The translations under genes were made by a program, and so were the position numbers. The notes under the pieces were generated by a model that saw only the letters and a list, made by a program, of their open reading frames with translations, did no database searches and had not been told where the DNA came from. Shown here in pieces: positions 62,013 to 64,000 of a DNA stretch of 64,000 nt (its first letter is position 1; each line of letters begins with the position of its first letter). Source of the DNA: Paraburkholderia dioscoreae (lineage in GTDB: Bacteria; Pseudomonadota; Gammaproteobacteria; Burkholderiales; Burkholderiaceae); the NCBI RefSeq assembly GCF_902459535.1, contig NZ_LR699553.1, forward strand, positions 4,415,998 to 4,479,997, in the 5' to 3' direction.

Positions 62013-62042
62013 GCGTTGTCTCAGTGTCGATGGAACGGCGCG

Positions 62043-62273
62043 TCAGCGCTTTTCAGAAGTGGGAGGCGGGACGAGATCGATGCCGCCCGCGGAAAACGGG
62101 TGGCAGCGGCAAATACGCCTGGCGGCGAGATAAGTCCCGCGCGCGGCGCCATGATACTGGATTGCTTCGCGCGCGTAATCAGAGCAGGAAGGGTAAAAAC
62201 GGCACCGGTTGCCGAGCATTGGGCTCACGGCAACTTTGTAGAAACGCAATAAAGCGATGAGTACCGTTTGCAT
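62043..62273 (-). CDS. yidD: Membrane protein insertion efficiency factor YidD
   Basis: 76 residues starting MQTVLIALLRFYKVAVSPML. The conserved CRFYPSCSDYAREAI and CRCHPFSAGGIDLVP motifs are present. It lies 30 bases upstream of yidC and 106 bases downstream of rnpA. The frame extends 33 codons further upstream into a region without family similarity. Confidence 0.94.
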   Translation of the reverse strand: MQTVLIALLRFYKVAVSPMLGNRCRFYPSCSDYAREAIQYHGAARGTYLAARRICRCHPFSAGGIDLVPPPTSEKR

Positions 62274-62379
62274 GGCTGGTGCGGCCGGACGGCGCCGCGC
62301 AACGTGGAGTACCGGGCGACGCCCGCGCAGCGCGGCCGCCTGAGCGGCCTGAACTGCAAAGCGGGCGGTCACTTGAGCG

Positions 62380-62880
62380 TCATTCCGTCTTGGGCGCTTC
62401 CGCGGGCGGCGCCTCGCGACGGGTCACTTCGCGCGCTGCCTTGTCGAGCAACGCCTCGATTTCGCTGCGGCACAGCGCCCTCAACGGCGGCGACGAGGCG
62501 CTCGGCAAAGCCTTCTTGTCGAAGCGCGTGTGCAAACGCAGCAGCACATCCCAACCGCCGAAGTCCGCGCGACGCAGCCGGAAGGCCTCACGCGCGATTC
62601 GACGCACCAGATTACGCGTGGCCGCGCGCGGCGCGTACTTCTTGCCGATCACGAGGCCTAAGCGAGCTTCGTTGCCGGTGGGCCGGCCGTACACCACGAA
62701 GTGCGCGGTGCGGCGCCACGGGCGCAAACGAAAAACGGATGAAAATTCATCCGTTTTCAGCAGCCTTGCGGCTTTGGGGAAGGCGGCTTGCGCTCGCAAC
62801 GGAACCGAGCCCAGTTGCTGCGCCTCAGCCGTTCCCGCGTTACCGCGGGCTTCACTACCCGGCATAAGCGTCGCGTGCAA
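62380..62880 (-). CDS. rnpA: Ribonuclease P protein component
   Basis: A 166-residue basic protein that supports the RNase P RNA in tRNA 5' processing. The core LLKTDEFSSVFRLRPWRRTA and the RNR motif ATRNLVRRIAREAFR are clear. It carries about 38 extra N-terminal residues and an Ala/Pro/Glu tail compared with E. coli; the true start may be internal. It overlaps nothing and sits 8 bases from rpmH. Confidence 0.94.
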   Translation of the reverse strand: MHATLMPGSEARGNAGTAEAQQLGSVPLRAQAAFPKAARLLKTDEFSSVFRLRPWRRTAHFVVYGRPTGNEARLGLVIGKKYAPRAATRNLVRRIAREAFRLRRADFGGWDVLLRLHTRFDKKALPSASSPPLRALCRSEIEALLDKAAREVTRREAPPAEAPKTE

Positions 62881-62888
62881 CGCCTGCC

Positions 62889-63023
62889 TTAGATGGCGAG
62901 GCGCTTGCGGCCCTTCGCGCGACGTGCGTTGATGACCTTGCGGCCACCTGCGGTCTTCATGCGAACGCGAAAGCCGTGGGTGCGCTTGCGACGGGTAACG
63001 GAAGGTTGGTAAGTACGTTTCAT
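62889..63023 (-). CDS. rpmH: 50S ribosomal protein L34
   Basis: 44 residues starting [18 protein letters not shown] and ending [14 protein letters not shown], the standard L34 sequence. First gene of the minus-strand rpmH-rnpA-yidD-yidC block. Confidence 0.97.
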
Positions 63024-63415
63024 GTTGCTCTCACTTGATCGAAAAATAACCGCGCGATCATCGCTGAAAGCGCAATGGCCGGAGGTTTACTGAATTGGTT
63101 TTCGCGGAACCCGCTATTTAAACCGGTTTTTCGTTGACCGTCAATAGTTTAGCCTGATTCGAGCGTGCCCCGCGAGGAGTTCGGCGGGTGATCCGTCCCT
63201 GTGGATAACTCCCTTGCGGGTCCGTTTTGGCGTTAGAATCTCGCCTTACTTCCCAAAAATCCTGCACGCCGCTCCGGCTCGCTTGCCCCGCAAACCCTTG
63301 TGGCACAAGCGCCTGGAGCCATTGCGCCTGGTTAGTCTGGCTGCTCAGGGCCTTGTTGCGTGCGCGCGACAAGGGCAGCGGCAACCGCCGTGCACACCAT
63401 AACGACAGCAACTCG
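63024..63415. promoter_or_regulatory. rpmH-dnaA divergent control region with one DnaA box
   Basis: Holds the promoters of both genes. One perfect DnaA box TGTGGATAA lies at 63200-63208, and TAGAAT at 63234-63239 is a possible -10 for dnaA. A lone box fits autoregulation by DnaA. The clusters of boxes and AT-rich unwinding DNA expected of an origin were not seen here. Confidence 0.6.
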
Positions 63416-64000
63416 ATGAACGATTTCTGGCAACACTGTTCCGCATTGCTGGAGCGTGAGCTTACGCCCCAGCAGTACGTGACGTGGATCAAACCGTTGG
63501 CCCCGGTCGCCTTCGACGCCGCTGCGAACACGCTTAGCATCGCTGCGCCGAACCGTTTCAAGCTCGACTGGGTCAAGAGCCAGTTCTCCGGCCGCATTGC
63601 CGATATGGCCCGCGATTTCTGGCACGCCCCCGTCGACGTCCAGTTTGTACTCGACCCGAAAGCCGGCATGCGCGCCCCCGCAGCAGCCGCGCCGGCGCGT
63701 CCGGCTTCTGCGCCGGCTTCAATCGGCGGCAGCGCCGGCAATGGCGCCGCCGTGGACGCAGCCGTCGGCGCCGTGCAAGCCGCGCAGACTGCGCGCGCGA
63801 ACGGCGCGAATAGCGCGATGGCCAACCTCAACGCGAATGCCCGCGCGGCGGCCGAACAGAACGCAAACGCACGCGCCGCGGCCGAAGATTCCGCCGACCT
63901 CGATCTGCCCAGCCTCGACGCGAACGAAGCCGCGGCCGCCCGCCGTACGTGGCGCCCGGGCCAGAGCGCCGGTTCGAGCGGCAACGGCGAAACCGACTCG
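63416..64000 (+). CDS. dnaA: Chromosomal replication initiator DnaA, N-terminal part
   Basis: The first 195 codons, cut by the window edge. Domain I starts MNDFWQHCSALLERELTPQQ and continues YVTWIKPLAPVAFD and LDWVKSQFSGRIADMARDFW. It is followed by a long domain II linker rich in Ala, Asn and Gly (for example NANARAAAEQNANARAAAED), typical of Burkholderiaceae DnaA. The AAA+ and DNA-binding domains lie beyond 64000. It is divergent from rpmH. Confidence 0.96.
   Translation, partial: MNDFWQHCSALLERELTPQQYVTWIKPLAPVAFDAAANTLSIAAPNRFKLDWVKSQFSGRIADMARDFWHAPVDVQFVLDPKAGMRAPAAAAPARPASAPASIGGSAGNGAAVDAAVGAVQAAQTARANGANSAMANLNANARAAAEQNANARAAAEDSADLDLPSLDANEAAAARRTWRPGQSAGSSGNGETDS

Noticed and set aside
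1..64000. CRISPR array, tRNA or rRNA genes, classical parS sites (TGTTTCACGTGAAACA type)
   Set aside because: Looked for regularly spaced repeats, tRNA-like cloverleaf sequences and the parS palindrome by eye; none found. The nearest parS-like string, near 54752, matches only one half.

Overview
The window is a 64 kb piece of a GC-rich betaproteobacterial chromosome, almost certainly the main chromosome of a Burkholderia sensu lato species, most likely Paraburkholderia. The pointers are the type II secretion cluster in the order gspD-E-F-(reversed gspC)-G-H-I-J-K-L-M-N, the neighbouring mnmC and hupB, the wsp-type chemosensory operon, and the rpmH/rnpA/yidD/yidC/mnmE block facing a divergent dnaA at the right edge. 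No rRNA, tRNA or CRISPR array was recognised.

Layout. 0-2.7 kb: flavin oxidoreductase, glutamine amidotransferase and a MarR regulator, all on the minus strand. 2.7-6.6 kb: ybdK and a CPA2-type cation/proton antiporter, bracketed by two homologous, oppositely oriented intergenic modules that carry DnaA boxes and CTA-type trinucleotide repeats; this is a candidate bipartite replication origin. 6.5-11.3 kb: mnmC, hupB, a CobW-type metal GTPase and a lytic transglycosylase. 11.8-24.5 kb: the complete type II secretion system, with a repeat element bounded by 114-bp inverted repeats inserted at the start of gspK. 24.7-29.3 kb: an efflux set (outer-membrane factor, MarR regulator, DHA2 transporter) without its periplasmic adaptor. 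29.4-42.4 kb: mixed metabolic and repair genes (gshA, an ada-alkA operon, yaeQ, an IlvD/Edd dehydratase, speG, a HIT protein, a GlxA-type regulator, a short-chain dehydrogenase) and a candidate small RNA with two anti-Shine-Dalgarno repeats. 42.5-45.9 kb: a divergent Lrp-type regulator and a homodimeric 2-oxo acid dehydrogenase E1 (mdeR/mdeB-like). 45.9-54.8 kb: a seven-gene wsp operon, from receptor to c-di-GMP synthase. 55.0-60.2 kb: small envelope proteins, a degenerate integrase at the 3' end of mnmE, mnmE, and two tandemly duplicated HTH regulators that separate mnmE from yidC. 60.3-64 kb: yidC, yidD, rnpA, rpmH and the first 195 codons of dnaA.

How it fits together. Genes left of about 3 kb run left, while hupB, the gsp cluster and dnaA run right, as expected if forks leave the 3-6.5 kb region. 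dnaA then lies about 57 kb from the proposed origin and has only one perfect DnaA box upstream. The gsp genes are tightly packed with start/stop overlaps and should be translationally coupled. The wsp genes overlap likewise and should act as one signalling unit controlling c-di-GMP. The strongest unexplained observations are the paired origin-like modules, the gspK element with a mirror-image codon skew on its two sides, and the anti-Shine-Dalgarno RNA.
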